DNA from: CBDFLD01 sp965249005
GTDB lineage: Bacteria > Acidobacteriota > UBA6911
Length of the DNA: 64,000 nt
Assembly (NCBI GenBank): GCA_965249005.1
Contig: CBDFLD010000021.1
Span: 496,001 to 560,000 of the forward strand
Direction: 5' to 3'
The translations under genes and the position numbers were made by a program. The notes beneath the pieces were generated by a model that worked only from the letters and a program-made list of their open reading frames with translations, did no database searches and had not been told where the DNA came from. Numbering within the stretch: the stretch's first letter is position 1; each line of letters opens with the position of its first letter. Below, piece by piece: positions 34,791-44,580 of this stretch.

Positions 34791-37021
34791 CTACTCCTCG
34801 ATCCCGAAAACGACAGAACGTTCGAGAATGCGCTTGGATTTCGGATCTTCGACCGAGATCAGCAGTTCGTAGACTCCCGCGTCGTCCTGCTCGAGCGGGA
34901 ACTTGTCTCCGATCACGATCCCCGTGATTTCCTTTCCTGGCTCACCGAGACGGACCCGGCCGATCTCCATGTCGGAAATCAAGTCCCAGTCGGCCGCTTC
35001 GACCGCCTTTCCGTTTTTCAGCAGCTCCGCCTTTCCTCTCAGCCCAAAAGCCGTGTTGCAGTAGACGATCATGTAGTAAGAGAAGGTCTCCGCCGGGCGA
35101 TAGAGTTTGATGCCCTGCATGACCTTCGATTGAGCTTGCTTCACCTGGGTTGTTTCCGCCGGGGCCGCCTGGTCCTCGGACCACGCATCCAGAACGATAC
35201 TACTGAGGTGGAAGTTCGGAAGGGACGTTTGCCGGATAACTTCGGAATGTCTATCCAGGTCTCTCCCGTTCCGATTTTTTCGACGTCTCCTTGACGGACA
35301 CCGACGCGAACTTGATACAGACCCGGTTCGAGACTGAGGCGCCGGGTAAAGTGGATTCCCAAACCGCGGGCCTGCTCCACCAGGCTCGGAGGAAGCTTTC
35401 CCTCGATCGAGTGTGTCTTGCTCTCGACGCTCTTGCCCTCTCTGTCCAGAACGTAGGTCACCAGTTCGAGTGCGAGCCGATGGACTTCCTTCTCTTCCTC
35501 CATATCTTTCTGGATGTCGAGCTCCTTGCCTTCGACCTGTACGTGGAGGGATGCCTGCGCAGCGTCGCCCCCGGTATCGATGAAGTCGGCCCAGGCCGAT
35601 ACGCCGATGTGGGTTGCCGGCAACGGGGCCATGACGGCGTCGTGAAACTGTTGCTCTGGTGTCCGCGCTTCTTCCTTGCTCTGGGCCTTGGCCAGATCGG
35701 CCGGGACGTAGCCTTTTTGGGTCCGGACCTTGTACTCCGGATGATTTTTGACCCGTACGGTGAACTTGCGAAACTTATTGTCGGGCTTTTTGCCCTTTTT
35801 ACCGGTTATACTTTCGGGATAGTAGGCGAGCACGTAGTAGAAACGATTCGCGTCCAGGGCGTCGCTCAAGGCCCCGCCCAGGTCATTCGTGTCGAAGAAG
35901 GGTTCGCCTCCCGTATCTCTCGCCAGGGCGTTGAGCCCATTCTCCACATCTCTTTCGGAGGAGTCCATGTAACTGGACATGTTCCGAATGCCGCCACTCT
36001 GTGGATCGAACAATCCACGATTGGAAGCGTCGTAGTAGGACGCGGTTTGCAGACCTCTGGCATCAATAGAATAGATCACGACCCCCGAGAGGATTGCTTT
36101 GTTGATCGCCTCCCGAAGCGCGACGGTGTCCGGGACGCCCAACGAATCCATCATGGTAAATCCGTCGGAATATAGAGCGAGCAACCGTTGCCCCGGCAGA
36201 TTGGCCATGCTCTCTGCAACGGTTTTCAGTGTATCCAGTGTCGCAGCACGCCGGTAGCTGGCTTCCGAGAGAACGCGGATGGCTCTGCTTCTGGTCAACC
36301 CTTCCAGGGAATCACGGGTCATCAGCTCTTCGTCTTCGACGTAGCCTTCCATCGCTAACATAAGAATCCCCATCTCCATCGCCTCCCGGTCGCCTCTCAT
36401 GATCATGGCTGCCAGAAAGGGAGTGAACATTCCCCCTCCTGTGACGGCCGGGCCGGGCCTGAGCTTGTCGATCGCGTACTTCAGCACTTCGCGGTTACGG
36501 GTAAACTGCCCGGCCAGCCCGACGCTCGTGGCCGTGGTTGTCAGGGCGACCAGGTCCTCGTCGGTCAAGCTTTCGTCTATGAAGCGGTTGAGGTCCTTCT
36601 TCAGACGCACGAGGTTCGAGACCGAGATGTGTAAGTTGTCGACGAAGATCATGACCGTCCGGGCAGGTTTTCCGATTGCCTGCACCCTGGGGCCTGTGAC
36701 GTCCGCAACTCGATTCGCGGCTACGCGGCTCGGCCTCCGGTCTGTGACACTCGATTCTGCGCCTCGAGACTCTCCGACCCGTACGGCGGAAAAGAGACTG
36801 ATCTCCTGCGGACGTTTGTTTTCCAGTAATATGAAATCGTCGCGGGTGAGGTCCGTTACCGGCTGTCCTTTCTTGTCGGTCACCACGACGCGCACCTCGA
36901 TCAGTTCCGTGGTGACACGGATAACCGGCACCTTTCCTTCCGGAGTCTCAGGCTCCGTTTGCTGCTGGGCCATCGAGGTGCAAAGCAGGGGTATGGCTAG
37001 TAGTGCCGTTGGAATAATCAT
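34791..37021 (-). pseudogene. exported von Willebrand type A protein, frameshifted near the end
   Basis: The first 595 residues or so run from ATG 37021 with a signal peptide, then the acidobacterial leader (KGQPVTDLTRDDFILLENK), a VWA-like domain (PARTVMIFVDNLH, LLALYSDGFTMMDSLGVP), and a beta-rich C-terminal half. After KRPF near 35225 the frame changes. The homologous continuation (PNFHLSSIVLDAWSEDQ, then KLYRPAETFSYYMIVYC) is in another frame and ends at 34791 with a REP-derived TAG. One missing base near 35225 would join the two. The protein is a surface or secreted adhesion-type molecule by family. Confidence 0.8.
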
Positions 37022-37030
37022 TGAGTTATT

Positions 37031-37119
37031 GTAGGCCGTTCATGCCGTGGGCGACAAGAGTGCCGTAGCCGCACACTCGGTGGGCGGCTCGAGAGCGTCT
37101 CGCGGCGCGAAACATCTAC
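37031..37119. repeat. cluster of degenerate REP-like palindromes, family A
   Basis: Three copies in a row: 37035-37053 (GCCGTTCAT-type arm), 37068-37088 (GCCGCACAC and GTGGGCGGC around TCG), and 37095-37115 (GCGTCTCGC and GCGAAACAT). The first begins with GTAG and the last ends in CTAC. Mismatches are present in all, so these copies are older. Confidence 0.6.
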
Positions 37120-37199
37120 TGATACGACGCGGAGTTATTGGGGAAGGTTCACTACTATTCTGGGGTCTCGTTTAATACGATATGGGTGGAGGTTGGATC

Positions 37200-38168
37200 A
37201 TGCGAAGATTGATCGAACGATGCGTTGTGCCGGTTGCGCTCGCGCTCTGCGTGACCGTCGGCTTTGCTCAGACGACTGTCACCAAGCCGCGGGTTTCGGA
37301 GGAGGCCAGTCCGGTGGAGGAGATCTCCGTCGTGGCCTGGGATGGTCACACGGCGAGCGCCGTGGTCCGGAAGCCTCCGGGAAACGGACCTTTTCCGGCA
37401 ATTGTGATTCTGCACGGGGGGCTACAAACTCCTTATGAGATGAGCAAGATGAGGACCTACATCAGAAACAACGCCTTCCCCCTGCGTAGTCTGGCAGCGG
37501 GGTATGTCGCGGTCTTTTTGACTTACCGAAACAGATCTGGGGATCCTCAAAGTCCGATAGGGCTCTGGGACGTGCTGGCCATTGTCGATCACGTGATGTG
37601 GTGGCCCGAAGTCGATCCGAAGAGTGTCGTCGTCTATGGCTGCAGCGCCGGCGGCGATCTGGCCCTGGAAGTGGGGCGCAAAAGAAATATTGCCGCTATT
37701 GCCGCCGAGGAGCCGGGCGTGATTTTCTTCTCGGGTATGCTGAGCAGAAAAGTGCCTAAAAAGGGCGAGAAATACGAAGTTCCCGATATTGTTCCGGTGT
37801 TTCAGAATCCGCACAAGTTCTACACTGCGGAGCTGCGGAAGCGCATCCAGACGAAGATCAGCGAGATCCGCTGTCCTATCTTTATTTCTCAGGGCGATAA
37901 GATGTTGCTCAAGGACGCCGAGCTCCACACGGCCATCGACGAGATTCTGATCCCGGAGCTGAAGGCAGGAGGCAAGGAGCTGAAGACGAAGATCTATCAG
38001 GATGTCCCTCACTGTGGGCTGGGACTCAGAACCTATAAAGAAGCCGGGTTGGAGTTCTTTTCAGAGATGGATCAGTTTTTTCGGCAATATCTGCCGACCC
38101 AGCCGGAAGGGATTGACGAGGCGTATGTGACGATGGTGCCGGAGCGGGAAGTGTTGCCGGAGCAGTAG
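37200..38168 (+). CDS. exported alpha/beta hydrolase (dienelactone hydrolase-like)
   Basis: ATG at 37200 begins a signal peptide; product is 322 residues. The oxyanion segment ILHGG is at 70-74, the nucleophile elbow GCSAG at 147-151 (Ser149), and the likely Asp and His are in SQGDKMLLKDAE and DVPHCGLG. The layout matches DLH/prolyl oligopeptidase-like esterases. The stop codon TAG at 38166-38168 is the TAG of a GTAG, followed by a degenerate REP-like stretch. Confidence 0.75.
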   Translation: MRRLIERCVVPVALALCVTVGFAQTTVTKPRVSEEASPVEEISVVAWDGHTASAVVRKPPGNGPFPAIVILHGGLQTPYEMSKMRTYIRNNAFPLRSLAAGYVAVFLTYRNRSGDPQSPIGLWDVLAIVDHVMWWPEVDPKSVVVYGCSAGGDLALEVGRKRNIAAIAAEEPGVIFFSGMLSRKVPKKGEKYEVPDIVPVFQNPHKFYTAELRKRIQTKISEIRCPIFISQGDKMLLKDAELHTAIDEILIPELKAGGKELKTKIYQDVPHCGLGLRTYKEAGLEFFSEMDQFFRQYLPTQPEGIDEAYVTMVPEREVLPEQ

Positions 38169-38225
38169 GATGGCGTCTTGCGCTATGCGTCGAGCGCTGG
38201 GCGTATCTGCTCTTGGGGAGCGTAG

Positions 38226-38246
38226 GCCGCACACGGAGTGTGCGGC
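38226..38246. repeat. REP-like palindrome, family A
   Basis: Arms GCCGCACAC and GTGTGCGGC around GGA, preceded by GTAG (38222-38225). It is in the gap between convergent genes. Confidence 0.75.
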
Positions 38247-38276
38247 AAGGTCTTTGGGTGACACTCCTGTTTTTTT

Positions 38277-38312
38277 GCCGCTCACGGCGTGAGCGGCCTA
38301 CGCGTGAGCGGC
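38277..38312. repeat. REP-like palindromes, family A, one and a half copies
   Basis: 38277-38297 has arms GCCGCTCAC and GTGAGCGGC around GGC, followed by CTAC; a second right arm GTGAGCGGC follows at 38304-38312. The CTAC right after it holds the complement of the S9 peptidase stop codon. Confidence 0.8.
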
Positions 38313-40292
38313 CTACTTCAGGTGCTGCACCAGATATTTCACAAAGCGGTCGTAGACGTCCACGCGTTGGTCGTCGTTGCTGGGGAAGTGGCCGGAGCCG
38401 GGATAGACGGCGAGTGTGGCTTCCTTTCGGAGATAGCGCAGGCCGCGGTAGAATTCCGTGCACTGGCCCAGGGGGGTGTTGTCGTCGGACTCTCCGACCA
38501 TCAGCATGATCGGGGTTTCCACGTTTCGGACGTGGGTGACCGGGGAGCGGTCGATGAAAAGCTGCAGATGCTCCTTTTCGTAAGGTGTGCGCATGTACCA
38601 GGTGTCGTAGTAATGCGACCAGCGTGCTTCGGTGCCGTACTCGCTCCTCAGGTTGGTCATGGGTGCGCCGGCAACCGCGACCTTGAAGCGCGTGGTCTGG
38701 GTCACGGCCCAGGTCGTCATATAGCCGCCGTAGGACCAGCCGCCGATCCCTAGGCGCTCCGGGTCGGCGATTCCTTTCTCGATCATGTAGTCGACGCCGG
38801 CCATCACATCCTTGAAATCCCCGCCTCCCCAGTCATACCGGTTGACGGTCAGAAAGTCGTAGCCATAGCCCGTGGAACCGCGAATGTTTGGCTGAAGGAC
38901 CGCGATGCCGCGGGCCGCGAGCATCTGCTCCCAGTTAGAGAAACGGTCGCTGAACTTGGCCGAAGGTCCTCCATGAACTATGACGGCCAGCGGAACCCGT
39001 GTTCCCGCCTTGTAGCCTGCCGGCTTGTGCAGACCGGCCTCGATCTTTTTCCCGTCAAAGCTCGTGTAGGTGATGACCTCCAGAGGAACGACCGGAATCG
39101 AGTCCCATTCCTTGTTGAAGCGAGAGACCTTGCGAGGCTTTCCGGCACCGGAGGCAATCCATAGCTCCGGCGCGCTGACCGATGTTTCTCCAACGAAAGC
39201 AAGCGAGCTTCCGAACTGGGCGAACGGTCTGCTGTAGCGGTAGTGTCCGGAGGGCGGCACTTCGAAGCCGGGGAGCTTTTCGACCGAGCCGTCCAGACCG
39301 CAGCGATAAAAAGACGCGTGGAAACCATCGAGCGCCAGAATCATGAGGCTCGAATTCGAGAGCCACTGATGGGACCAGATGCGCCGGTCGACCTTCTCGT
39401 GACTCAGGTTTCGTAGCGTTCCTCCTGAGAGAGGAATGACGTAGAGATCGTCGTTCTCGAAGGCATCCTCACGAGGTCCGAGATAGGCAAGCGTCTGCCC
39501 GTCGGGAGACACGGTCAACTTCCCGAACCCTCCGGGCGGGTCGGCGAACTCGGTGAATTGGCCGTCGCTCACTCGAACCCGATAGATGCGATTGTCCAGG
39601 TGCTCCGGCACCAGGTCATAGGTTCCTGAGACAAACAGGCTGTCGCCCTCCGGCGACCACGCAAGATTGGGTGCCCAGTAGGAGTGAGCTACATGGAAAT
39701 TGCCGCTGGTCAGCTGACGCGTCTTGCCGCCTTCGACTTCGACCAACCAGACCTGAGAGTGTCTCTGGTCTCTATGGAAGGACAGGCCCACGATTAGGGG
39801 ATGTCCCTTTTCGCTGTCCTTCTTTTCGGGGGCCGCTTCTTCCGCGCTGTACGCAATCTGGCTACCATCGGGAGACCAGCTAAAGGCAGCCACCGAAGTC
39901 TTACTGTGGCTCAGCTGCCGGGCTTCGCCCCCGGCCAGATCAATCAGATGAATCTGCGATTTGCCCGGCCGGTTCGACAAAAACGCCAGAGTCTTTCCAT
40001 CCGGGGACCAGCGAGGGCGAGACTGGCGGTCCTTCGAGAAAGTGTACTGTTGCAATTGAGAGCTGGCGGGGGTGTAGATCCAGATGTTGGAGTCCATCTG
40101 GATCCCTTCCCGTGGTCCGGTCACCGTGAAGGCCAGGCGCTTTCCATCGGGCGAGAACTCCAGATCGTCCAGACCCGACATGCGGTAGGCCCGCTCGGCC
40201 GTGAGGGGCTCGGAGGATGACTGGGCCGGTGCTGATGACGGCTGGAGTCCGGAGATCAACAGTGCCATGGATAGGCTCACGGAGGTTTTCAT
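38313..40292 (-). CDS. exported S9 family (prolyl oligopeptidase-like) peptidase
   Basis: ATG at 40292 with a GGAGG-type site begins a signal peptide; product is 659 residues. The N-terminal half is a TolB-like beta-propeller with WSPDGKTLAF repeats. The catalytic domain has GGWSYGGYMTTW (Ser), GESDDNTP (Asp) and PGSGHFPSN (His), the usual S9 triad. It probably trims oligopeptides in the periplasm. The stop TAG is supplied by a REP palindrome. Confidence 0.88.
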   Translation of the reverse strand: MKTSVSLSMALLISGLQPSSAPAQSSSEPLTAERAYRMSGLDDLEFSPDGKRLAFTVTGPREGIQMDSNIWIYTPASSQLQQYTFSKDRQSRPRWSPDGKTLAFLSNRPGKSQIHLIDLAGGEARQLSHSKTSVAAFSWSPDGSQIAYSAEEAAPEKKDSEKGHPLIVGLSFHRDQRHSQVWLVEVEGGKTRQLTSGNFHVAHSYWAPNLAWSPEGDSLFVSGTYDLVPEHLDNRIYRVRVSDGQFTEFADPPGGFGKLTVSPDGQTLAYLGPREDAFENDDLYVIPLSGGTLRNLSHEKVDRRIWSHQWLSNSSLMILALDGFHASFYRCGLDGSVEKLPGFEVPPSGHYRYSRPFAQFGSSLAFVGETSVSAPELWIASGAGKPRKVSRFNKEWDSIPVVPLEVITYTSFDGKKIEAGLHKPAGYKAGTRVPLAVIVHGGPSAKFSDRFSNWEQMLAARGIAVLQPNIRGSTGYGYDFLTVNRYDWGGGDFKDVMAGVDYMIEKGIADPERLGIGGWSYGGYMTTWAVTQTTRFKVAVAGAPMTNLRSEYGTEARWSHYYDTWYMRTPYEKEHLQLFIDRSPVTHVRNVETPIMLMVGESDDNTPLGQCTEFYRGLRYLRKEATLAVYPGSGHFPSNDDQRVDVYDRFVKYLVQHLK

Positions 40293-40385
40293 TTTTTGAC
40301 TCTCTTTCGATCGACGAGATGGTCGGTTGGTATTATTGCCTTGGGAGGGGGTAGTGTAGCGTAGAACAAGGGACAACGTAAGTAG

Positions 40386-40444
40386 GCATCTCACGCCGCG
40401 GGACGCAAGTTAGTCATTTCGAATCCGCTCACGCCGTGAGCGGC
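40386..40444. repeat. REP-like palindromes, family A, two copies
   Basis: 40386-40406 is a degenerate copy (GCATCTCAC and GCGGGACGC around GCC) with GTAG before it. 40425-40443 has arms CCGCTCAC and GTGAGCGG around GCC, followed by CTAC, whose CTA is the complement of the antitoxin stop. Confidence 0.7.
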
Positions 40445-40672
40445 CTACACGTCTGGTAGTAGCCGCTTTACCGGAGCGGGGCTCTCGACCTGCTCCATTA
40501 GCTTCAGCAGCTGTTTCGTTGCTGGGCGAGGCCCGGGTGCCGCAACCGGCGGCCGAAGCTCCGCTACAACCGCACCGTGTAAAGTAATCTGGATACACGA
40601 GTGAGAGTTGCTCTGAATCTGACGAACCAGGGACGGTAACTGTTTTCTTGCTTCACTGATTGAGATCTTCAT
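40445..40672 (-). CDS. Phd/YefM-type antitoxin-like protein
   Basis: 75 residues. MKISISEARKQLPSLVRQIQ and ITLHGAVVAELRP match the N-terminal DNA-binding part of Phd/YefM antitoxins. Normally a toxin gene follows on the same strand; none does, so this may be an orphan or a chromosomal regulator. Its stop TAG is in the GTAG foot of a REP palindrome. Confidence 0.65.
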   Translation of the reverse strand: MKISISEARKQLPSLVRQIQSNSHSCIQITLHGAVVAELRPPVAAPGPRPATKQLLKLMEQVESPAPVKRLLPDV

Positions 40673-40756
40673 GTAAGGATCCTATCTGGCTCCCCTATTA
40701 TAACGGGGCTCTGACTCCTTTTGTTGAATTTTTTTCAGCCGCTGTTGTGGAGAAGT

Positions 40757-41962
40757 GTGTTGGGCAATCACGACGAAAGACAATGGCGCGGGGAGTGGAC
40801 GCTGCCCGATGATGTGACCTACTTGAATCATGGGTCGTTCGGGCCTTCGCCGCGGTCTGTGCAGCACGCCCGCCGTCAATGGAGTGAGAAGTTGGAAGGG
40901 CAGCCGATGGATTTCTTCGTGCGGCAGCTGGAAGGTCATCGGGCCGACGCGCGTGCTCGAATCGGTGAGTTTGTGGGCGCGGATCCCAGAAACCTCGTCT
41001 TTGTCGATAACGCAACCTCCGGAATGAACATTGTGGCCCGGAGCATGGATCTGCAGGCGGGTGATGAGGTTTTGCTGACGGATCACGAGTACGGGGCCGT
41101 GATGCGGATCTGGCAGTCGGTCTGCCGGCCTGTCGGAGCGCGGGTGTTCGTCAAGTCGCTTCCGTCGCCGGTGAGATCGGCCGGCGCGCTGGTGGACGCT
41201 GTACTGGAAGGCGTCACCCAAGACACGCGCTTGATTGTCGTCAGCCATGTGACGTCGGCGACGGCGCTTATCTTTCCGGTTGAGGAAGTTTGTCGCCGGG
41301 CCGGGGAGCGCGGGGTGCCGGTCTGTATTGACGGACCGCACGCCGTGGCGATGCTCCCGCTGCAGCTGGAGCGCATCGGCTGTGACTTCTACACGGCGAG
41401 CTGTCACAAGTGGCTGAGCGCACCCTTCGGGAGTGGATTTCTCTGGGTGTCGCCGAAGCGGCACGGGCGGATGCAGCCGGCGATACGCAGCTGGGGCCGA
41501 GGCGAGGCCGGAGCGGTTTCAGACTGGAGAGATGAATTCAACTGGAGTGGCACACGCGATCCGGCTGCCTTTTTTTCGATCCCTGCGGCAATCGAGTTTC
41601 TTCAGTCAGTTGGCCTCGAGACGTTTCGCGAGAGAACGCATGAGCTAGCCCGATACGCGCGAACACGCATCACCGAGCTGACCGGGCTGGAACCGCTCGT
41701 TCCGGATGAGCGGGATTGGTACGGACCGATGACCGCGTTGCCGCTGCCGGCGACGGGTGAAGCGCCACCGGAGCCCCCGAGTCCTGATCCGCTGCAGAAC
41801 GCTCTCTGGGAACGGTACCGAATCGAGGTTCTGGTTTCTCATTGGAACGAGAATCGCCTTTTGCGGGTCTCGTGCCATCTCTACAATAGCAAGGCAGACA
41901 TCGATCGGCTGGTCGAGGCGCTGGGCGCGCTGCTGGAGCTGGAAAGAAACAGCAGCAAATAG
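40757..41962 (+). CDS. class V aminotransferase family protein
   Basis: GTG at 40757 with GGAG six bases before it is preferred to the earlier TTG. The 401-residue product has the PLP lysine in SCHKWLSAPFGSGF (Lys218) and the usual YLNHGSFGPSP start. It resembles isopenicillin-N-epimerase-like or cysteine-desulfurase-like enzymes. Which substrate it uses is not known. It is followed on the same strand by a paralogue at 42008. Confidence 0.8.
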   Translation: MLGNHDERQWRGEWTLPDDVTYLNHGSFGPSPRSVQHARRQWSEKLEGQPMDFFVRQLEGHRADARARIGEFVGADPRNLVFVDNATSGMNIVARSMDLQAGDEVLLTDHEYGAVMRIWQSVCRPVGARVFVKSLPSPVRSAGALVDAVLEGVTQDTRLIVVSHVTSATALIFPVEEVCRRAGERGVPVCIDGPHAVAMLPLQLERIGCDFYTASCHKWLSAPFGSGFLWVSPKRHGRMQPAIRSWGRGEAGAVSDWRDEFNWSGTRDPAAFFSIPAAIEFLQSVGLETFRERTHELARYARTRITELTGLEPLVPDERDWYGPMTALPLPATGEAPPEPPSPDPLQNALWERYRIEVLVSHWNENRLLRVSCHLYNSKADIDRLVEALGALLELERNSSK

Positions 41963-42007
41963 CACGCCACCTCGAGGTCACATCGATTCAAAACGGAAGG
42001 GCAACGC

Positions 42008-43297
42008 ATGTTTACCCGTCGAGATTTCCTTCATTCCGTGACCGTTTCCGGTGCCGTCCTCGGGGTTGGATCCTTGCGTGCCGGGGGTTTGAGGAGAGTA
42101 GAAGCCGCCGTTGGGCGCATGGGTGGGCGGCCGCCGGGGGCGATGGCTGGAGACGAAAGTTTTTGGCTCGAGATCCGGAAGGCGTTCACACTCGATGCTA
42201 CTCTCATCAACTTGAACAACGGTGGGGTCAGTCCGAGTCCCAGACCGGTTCACGAAGCACTGATCCGGCATCTGAACTTCTCGAATCAAGCGCCTGTGTA
42301 TCACATGTGGGAGCTGTTGGAACCGGATATTGAAAAGATACGCAAGCGTCTGGCGGCGGAGTTTGGTTGCAGCCCCGAGGCGCTGGCCATTACGCGCAAT
42401 GCCAGCGAAGCACTCCAGATTGCCCAGCTCGGCATCGATCTCGAACCCGGTGACGAGGTGGTTACCACCAACCAGGACTATCCGCGCATGCTTCAAACCT
42501 GGCGGCAGCGGGTCCGTCGCGACGGCATCAAGCTGATTCAGGTTTCGTTCCCGGTCCCGCCGCCGAGCTTGGCCGACCTCGCCCTGCGCATCGAGCGCGC
42601 GGTCACGGATAGAACCAAGGTGATTCACTTCTGCCACATCACCAACCTGACGGGTCAGATTTTTCCGGTGCGCGACATTTGCCGGATGGCTCGGGCCAGA
42701 GGTATTCGATCGATTGTCGATGGTGCCCACGCCTTCGGCCAGTTTCCATTCAAGTTGACCGAACTCGAGTGCGACTACTATGGAACGAGCTTGCACAAGT
42801 GGTTGCTTGCCCCCATTGGAACTGGGTTTCTCTACGTGCGTCCCGAACGAATAGCATCCACCTGGCCATTGCAGCCGTCGCCGCCCGCAATGAGAGGCAT
42901 TCGAAAATTCGAGGAGATCGGTACGCACCCGGCAGCCAACCACAACGCGATTGCCGAGGCCCTGGACTTCCATCAGAGCATCGGGGTGGAAAGAAAGGCG
43001 GCGCGACTGCGACTCCTCAAGGACCGCTGGGCCCGGCGGCTGAAAAAGCTTCCCCGTGTCAAGATTCTCACCTCGCTCGATTCCGCTCAATCGTGTGCCA
43101 TCGGGCTCTTCAGCGTTGAGGGCATGGGTCCGCATGAACTTGTCCGGCAGCTCTGGGAGAATCACCGCATTATCGTCACACCGATCAAGCACCTGGAATA
43201 CGCAGGGGTGCGCGTCACTCCGAATGTCTACACAACGGTCGACGAAATTGATACCTTTGTGGAGGCGGTAGGCATTTCACTCCGTGAGATGCCTTGA
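42008..43297 (+). CDS. Tat-exported class V aminotransferase family protein
   Basis: 429 residues with a twin-arginine-type leader (TRRDFLHSVTVSGAVLG). The PLP lysine is in LHKWLLAPIGTGF (Lys264). It is a paralogue of the preceding gene and is 46 bases away. The last nine codons read VGISLREMP and are encoded by a REP palindrome (43268-43292), so the native C-terminus has been extended or replaced. A Tat leader on a PLP enzyme is not the rule but occurs in this phylum. Confidence 0.8.
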   Translation: MFTRRDFLHSVTVSGAVLGVGSLRAGGLRRVEAAVGRMGGRPPGAMAGDESFWLEIRKAFTLDATLINLNNGGVSPSPRPVHEALIRHLNFSNQAPVYHMWELLEPDIEKIRKRLAAEFGCSPEALAITRNASEALQIAQLGIDLEPGDEVVTTNQDYPRMLQTWRQRVRRDGIKLIQVSFPVPPPSLADLALRIERAVTDRTKVIHFCHITNLTGQIFPVRDICRMARARGIRSIVDGAHAFGQFPFKLTELECDYYGTSLHKWLLAPIGTGFLYVRPERIASTWPLQPSPPAMRGIRKFEEIGTHPAANHNAIAEALDFHQSIGVERKAARLRLLKDRWARRLKKLPRVKILTSLDSAQSCAIGLFSVEGMGPHELVRQLWENHRIIVTPIKHLEYAGVRVTPNVYTTVDEIDTFVEAVGISLREMP

Positions 43298-43332
43298 TGC
43301 TGCTCACGTAGGCTGCTCACGCCGTGAGCAGC
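43268..43332. repeat. REP-like palindromes, family A, one of them inside a gene
   Basis: 43272-43292 (GCATTTCAC and GTGAGATGC around TCC, with GTAG before it) lies within the end of the aminotransferase gene. 43312-43332 has arms GCTGCTCAC and GTGAGCAGC around GCC, preceded by GTAG. Both have matching stems with one wobble. Confidence 0.75.
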
Positions 43333-43365
43333 ACTCCAACTGACTGCCTACGAGCAGTCTACGGT

Positions 43366-44511
43366 TTACTCTTTCCCGAACGATTCCACCCAGTCGGTTT
43401 TGTAGAGATTTACCTCCACCGGTTGGTAGGGGTGCTCGGCGGCGACGGCCTCGTTGAGGTTGATGCCGATTCCGGGGCCGTCGGGAATCTGGAGATACCC
43501 GTCTTTCGCCTGCAAGGGTTTGTCGACCAGATCGTATTGCCACTCGTAGGGCGGCGGCAGAAATTCCTGGATCACGAACGAGGGGCTCGTCGCGTCCACC
43601 TGAAGGGTGGCGGCGCCGCTGATGAACCCGTTGGGCAGGTGCGGGGCAAGTCCAACGTAGTAGGTTTCGGCCATTGCCGCGATCTTCTTCAATTCGAAGA
43701 TCCCGCCGACATGGATGAGGTCGGCCTGAAGGATTCCCACGGCGTGTCGTTCCAGCAGCCGTCGGACATCGTGGCGGGAACAGAGATGCTCGCCTGTCGC
43801 GATCTGGACCGGGGATAGATCCGCCACGCGCCTCATGGCATCCTCGTTTTCGGGCGGCACCGGTTCTTCAAAGAAATAAATATCGTACGGTGCCATCTTC
43901 CTGGCGAGCCGGACCGCGGTGAAGACGTTGAAGCGAGCGTGCGCCTCGATCAGCAGATGGACATCCGGCCCCACGGCTGCCCGAATGGCCCTGATCTGCT
44001 CGAGCGCAGCTTTTTCCGAATCGATATCCAGGGTGAGGTCGGCCGGGCCAAAAGGGTCCCATTTCAGGGCGCGGTATCCTTGTTTGATGACTTCCTGGGC
44101 GCGCTCGGCGTACTCGTCCGGGGACTGGGCGCCGAGATACCAGCCGTTGACGTAAGCCAGAGCTTTGTCTCGCATCTTTCCGCCAAGCATCCGCCACACC
44201 GGCTGATCGAGGCTCTTCCCCAGGATGTCCCAGCACGCGGTTTCGATTCCGCCGATAGCGCTCATCTGCAGCGGTCCGCCGACCCAGAAGCTGTGCCGGT
44301 AGAGGCGACGCCAGATTTTTTCGATGTCTCGCGGGTCCCAACCGATGATCAGATCCTTGCAATCCTCGATGGCCTTTTCGACCGAGCGGGCCTTGCCTTC
44401 CAAGGTTGCCTCGCCCCAGCCGACGATGCCGTCGTCGGTTTCGACCTTCACGAAAACGTAATTTCTCCAGCCACCGTAAACGAGAATCGTTTGGATGTCC
44501 TTGATCTTCAA
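43366..44511 (-). CDS. enolase-superfamily dehydratase (galactonate dehydratase-like)
   Basis: 381 residues. Mandelate racemase/muconate lactonising layout: a lid domain (DDGIVGWGEATLEGKARS), then the barrel. Likely metal ligands are Glu189 in LIEAH, Glu215 in FFEEP and Glu241 in ATGEH; His191 and His291 (APHLPNG) would be the acid/base residues, as in DgoD. The segment MEVKD-type start is also as in DgoD. A sugar-acid dehydratase is likely; D-galactonate is inferred from similarity of the pattern. GguC-like and aminotransferase genes are its neighbours. Confidence 0.85.
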   Translation of the reverse strand: MKIKDIQTILVYGGWRNYVFVKVETDDGIVGWGEATLEGKARSVEKAIEDCKDLIIGWDPRDIEKIWRRLYRHSFWVGGPLQMSAIGGIETACWDILGKSLDQPVWRMLGGKMRDKALAYVNGWYLGAQSPDEYAERAQEVIKQGYRALKWDPFGPADLTLDIDSEKAALEQIRAIRAAVGPDVHLLIEAHARFNVFTAVRLARKMAPYDIYFFEEPVPPENEDAMRRVADLSPVQIATGEHLCSRHDVRRLLERHAVGILQADLIHVGGIFELKKIAAMAETYYVGLAPHLPNGFISGAATLQVDATSPSFVIQEFLPPPYEWQYDLVDKPLQAKDGYLQIPDGPGIGINLNEAVAAEHPYQPVEVNLYKTDWVESFGKE

Positions 44512-44580
44512 ACGGTACCCCCTTTTTCTTTCCGCGCTGTGAGGTTACTGTAGCGCCATAATGAGGGATTCGCAAAGATG

